Shown: piece after piece, positions 7,133-8,236 of the stretch
Layout of the letters: every line of letters begins with the position of its first letter
Position numbering within the stretch: position 1 is the stretch's first letter
DNA from: Methanobacterium sp.
Lineage (GTDB): Archaea > Methanobacteriota > Methanobacteria > Methanobacteriales > Methanobacteriaceae
Length of the DNA stretch: 8,236 bases
Assembly (NCBI GenBank): GCA_003161815.1
Contig: PMNN01000210.1
Span: 8,690-16,925 of the forward strand
Reading direction: 5' to 3'
The notes under the pieces: generated by a model
Database searches by the model: none
The model's input: the letters and a program-made list of their open reading frames with translations, nothing else
Told to the model about the DNA's origin: nothing
Made by a program: the position numbers and the translations under genes

Positions 7133-7170
7133 ATGCCATCCTAAATTAATAATCTAAAAATTAGCTGAAT

Positions 7171-8236
7171 TCAATTAATTGGTAATAACTTTCTGAAAAA
7201 ATTGAATTCTTCTTTTGTTATTCCTTTTAGTAATAATAATAATGTGAAGTAGACCGTTGCTGAAATTAAAACTGTTATTAAAATGTTTAAGATCCCAATT
7301 GGGTTAATATAAATGATAATAAATGACATTAAGATAGATGCAATTATGCTCTTTACAAAAAAAGATAGATCAAAGTCAAATTTGAAAAATTTAGCTGAAT
7401 AGAAAATAGTTATTACAAATGCTAATATGTAAGCAACTAAAGTAGTTTCAGCAGCTCCAAGTATCCCAAAATGAGGAACTAATAAAATGTTAAGAATTAA
7501 ATTTAGAGTTGCTGCAATTATCCAGACCATTCCGATAATTTTGGTTTTTTTCTCTAATATGATTATATTACCAATTATTCCATAGATGCCGAATAATAGG
7601 GCACTTAACGCTACGAAAGGTGTAATCAAATAACCATTCAAAGCGATTTCTGGGGTAGTCAGTATCATTAAAATAGGTTTTGCAAGTATAGATAATACAA
7701 AAACAGATGGTATTGCAAATAAAAGGAAATATTTCAAAGAATATTTTAAAAATACTCTTACCTTTTCGTTATCATTCTCGTCATAATACTTTGGTAAAAC
7801 TGAAGGTAGTAAAAAAGAAAACGGAGCTAATAACATTAGTACAATGCTTCCTAGAGTGTATCCTGGGGAGTAATATCCGACAAATGCAGTACCTAAAAGT
7901 ATTCCAATAACATATCGGTCGCTAGAATCGACAATCCAATACGATAAATTCCCCGGAATTGTTGGTAATCCAAATGATAAATATTCTCTTAAATTTTTGA
8001 ATTTTGGAAGTTTAAAACCTATATCTGAAATAATAAATGAAATCATGATAAAAAATGTGATTAAATAAGCAATTAAAAGCCCTAAAGCTGCAGCAAATAT
8101 TCCTAATCCAGATATTGCAAAATATGAAACAAAAGAGACTCCCAAATATGTTTGGATAAGTAAAAAAATAGAATATCGTTTCATCTGTTGAAATGTTCTA
8201 AAAAAATTAATTAAAAGCGCATTTAAACATGCTATG
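7171..8236 (-). CDS. Wzx-like polysaccharide flippase (MATE/MOP superfamily), 5' end outside window
   Basis: A membrane transporter of the polysaccharide-biosynthesis (Wzx/RfbX) type, which moves lipid-linked oligosaccharides across the cytoplasmic membrane. The ATG at 8184 would give 337 residues, but the frame stays open to the window edge. The 17 extra residues, ending NFFRTFQQ before MKRYS, fit the family, so the true start lies to the right and at least 354 of the usual 450-520 residues are visible. Counting from that Met, FGLPTIPGNLSYWI (71-84), SSDRYVIGILLG (87-98) and FVGYYSPGYTLG (101-112) are the conserved middle repeat. LVPHFGILGAAETTL (235-249) is the C-terminal-domain hallmark. 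About ten hydrophobic spans are visible. It is transcribed toward the insertion-sequence remnant, and the methyltransferase/GT-B genes on the same strand may once have been its operon partners. Confidence 0.92.
   Translation of the reverse strand, partial: IACLNALLINFFRTFQQMKRYSIFLLIQTYLGVSFVSYFAISGLGIFAAALGLLIAYLITFFIMISFIISDIGFKLPKFKNLREYLSFGLPTIPGNLSYWIVDSSDRYVIGILLGTAFVGYYSPGYTLGSIVLMLLAPFSFLLPSVLPKYYDENDNEKVRVFLKYSLKYFLLFAIPSVFVLSILAKPILMILTTPEIALNGYLITPFVALSALLFGIYGIIGNIIILEKKTKIIGMVWIIAATLNLILNILLVPHFGILGAAETTLVAYILAFVITIFYSAKFFKFDFDLSFFVKSIIASILMSFIIIYINPIGILNILITVLISATVYFTLLLLLKGITKEEFNFFRKLLPIN

Noticed and set aside
7707..7910. 67-residue + strand frame inside the flippase
   Set aside because: Shadow of the flippase reading frame.
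8182..8184. ATG at 8184 as the flippase start
   Set aside because: The frame continues upstream to the window edge with family-like residues (FRTFQQ), no ribosome site precedes the ATG, and the protein would lack its N-terminal quarter.
5868..8236. Flippase, transposase and methyltransferase as one intact operon
   Set aside because: The insertion-sequence remnant and a TATA-like element at about 5905 separate them; at most it is a former operon.

Overview
The window is a very AT-rich segment of what looks like a cell-surface polysaccharide (or glycoprotein/pseudomurein-linked glycan) biosynthesis locus, probably from an archaeon. The most likely group is methanogens of the Methanobacteriales type (Methanobrevibacter/Methanobacterium-like). 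The grounds are strong base bias, Shine-Dalgarno sites of the AGGAG/GGTGA kind, a TTG start, an archaeal-style TATA element, and a zinc-ribbon/DDE transposase of a kind I associate with methanogen insertion sequences. The taxonomic call is inference; no rRNA, tRNA or housekeeping gene is present to settle it.

Layout. On the + strand are a GT4-type glycosyltransferase (16-1134) and, after a 246-bp gap with a hairpin, a 612-residue multi-spanning membrane protein with a C-terminal outside domain (1381-3219), best read as a GT-C-like glycosyltransferase or polymerase. It converges with a - strand pair separated by only 8 bp. That pair, read from right to left, is a class I SAM methyltransferase (5867-5040) followed 12 bp later by a 599-residue GT-B/capsule-type transferase (5027-3228), with a TATA-like promoter just upstream near 5905. 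Further right, on the same strand, is a decayed insertion sequence (about 7023-5974). Its transposase reading frame is broken by one in-frame stop and two clear (probably three) single-base losses, and its 3' part is missing. At the right edge is a Wzx/MATE-like polysaccharide flippase (7171 to the window end) whose start lies outside the window.

Working model. The two cytosolic transferases would assemble a lipid-linked glycan and the methyltransferase could methylate a sugar or cap the chain. The flippase would move the lipid-linked unit across the membrane, and the large membrane protein would act on the outer face, adding sugars from a lipid donor or polymerising. The insertion-sequence remnant lies between flippase and methyltransferase in the same orientation and probably marks where this variable locus was rearranged. 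I see no CRISPR array, RNA gene, defence system or clearly novel machine. The most interesting items are the poorly characterised 612-residue membrane protein, the roughly 210-residue unassigned N-terminal region of the GT-B protein, and the unusually readable decay history of the transposase.
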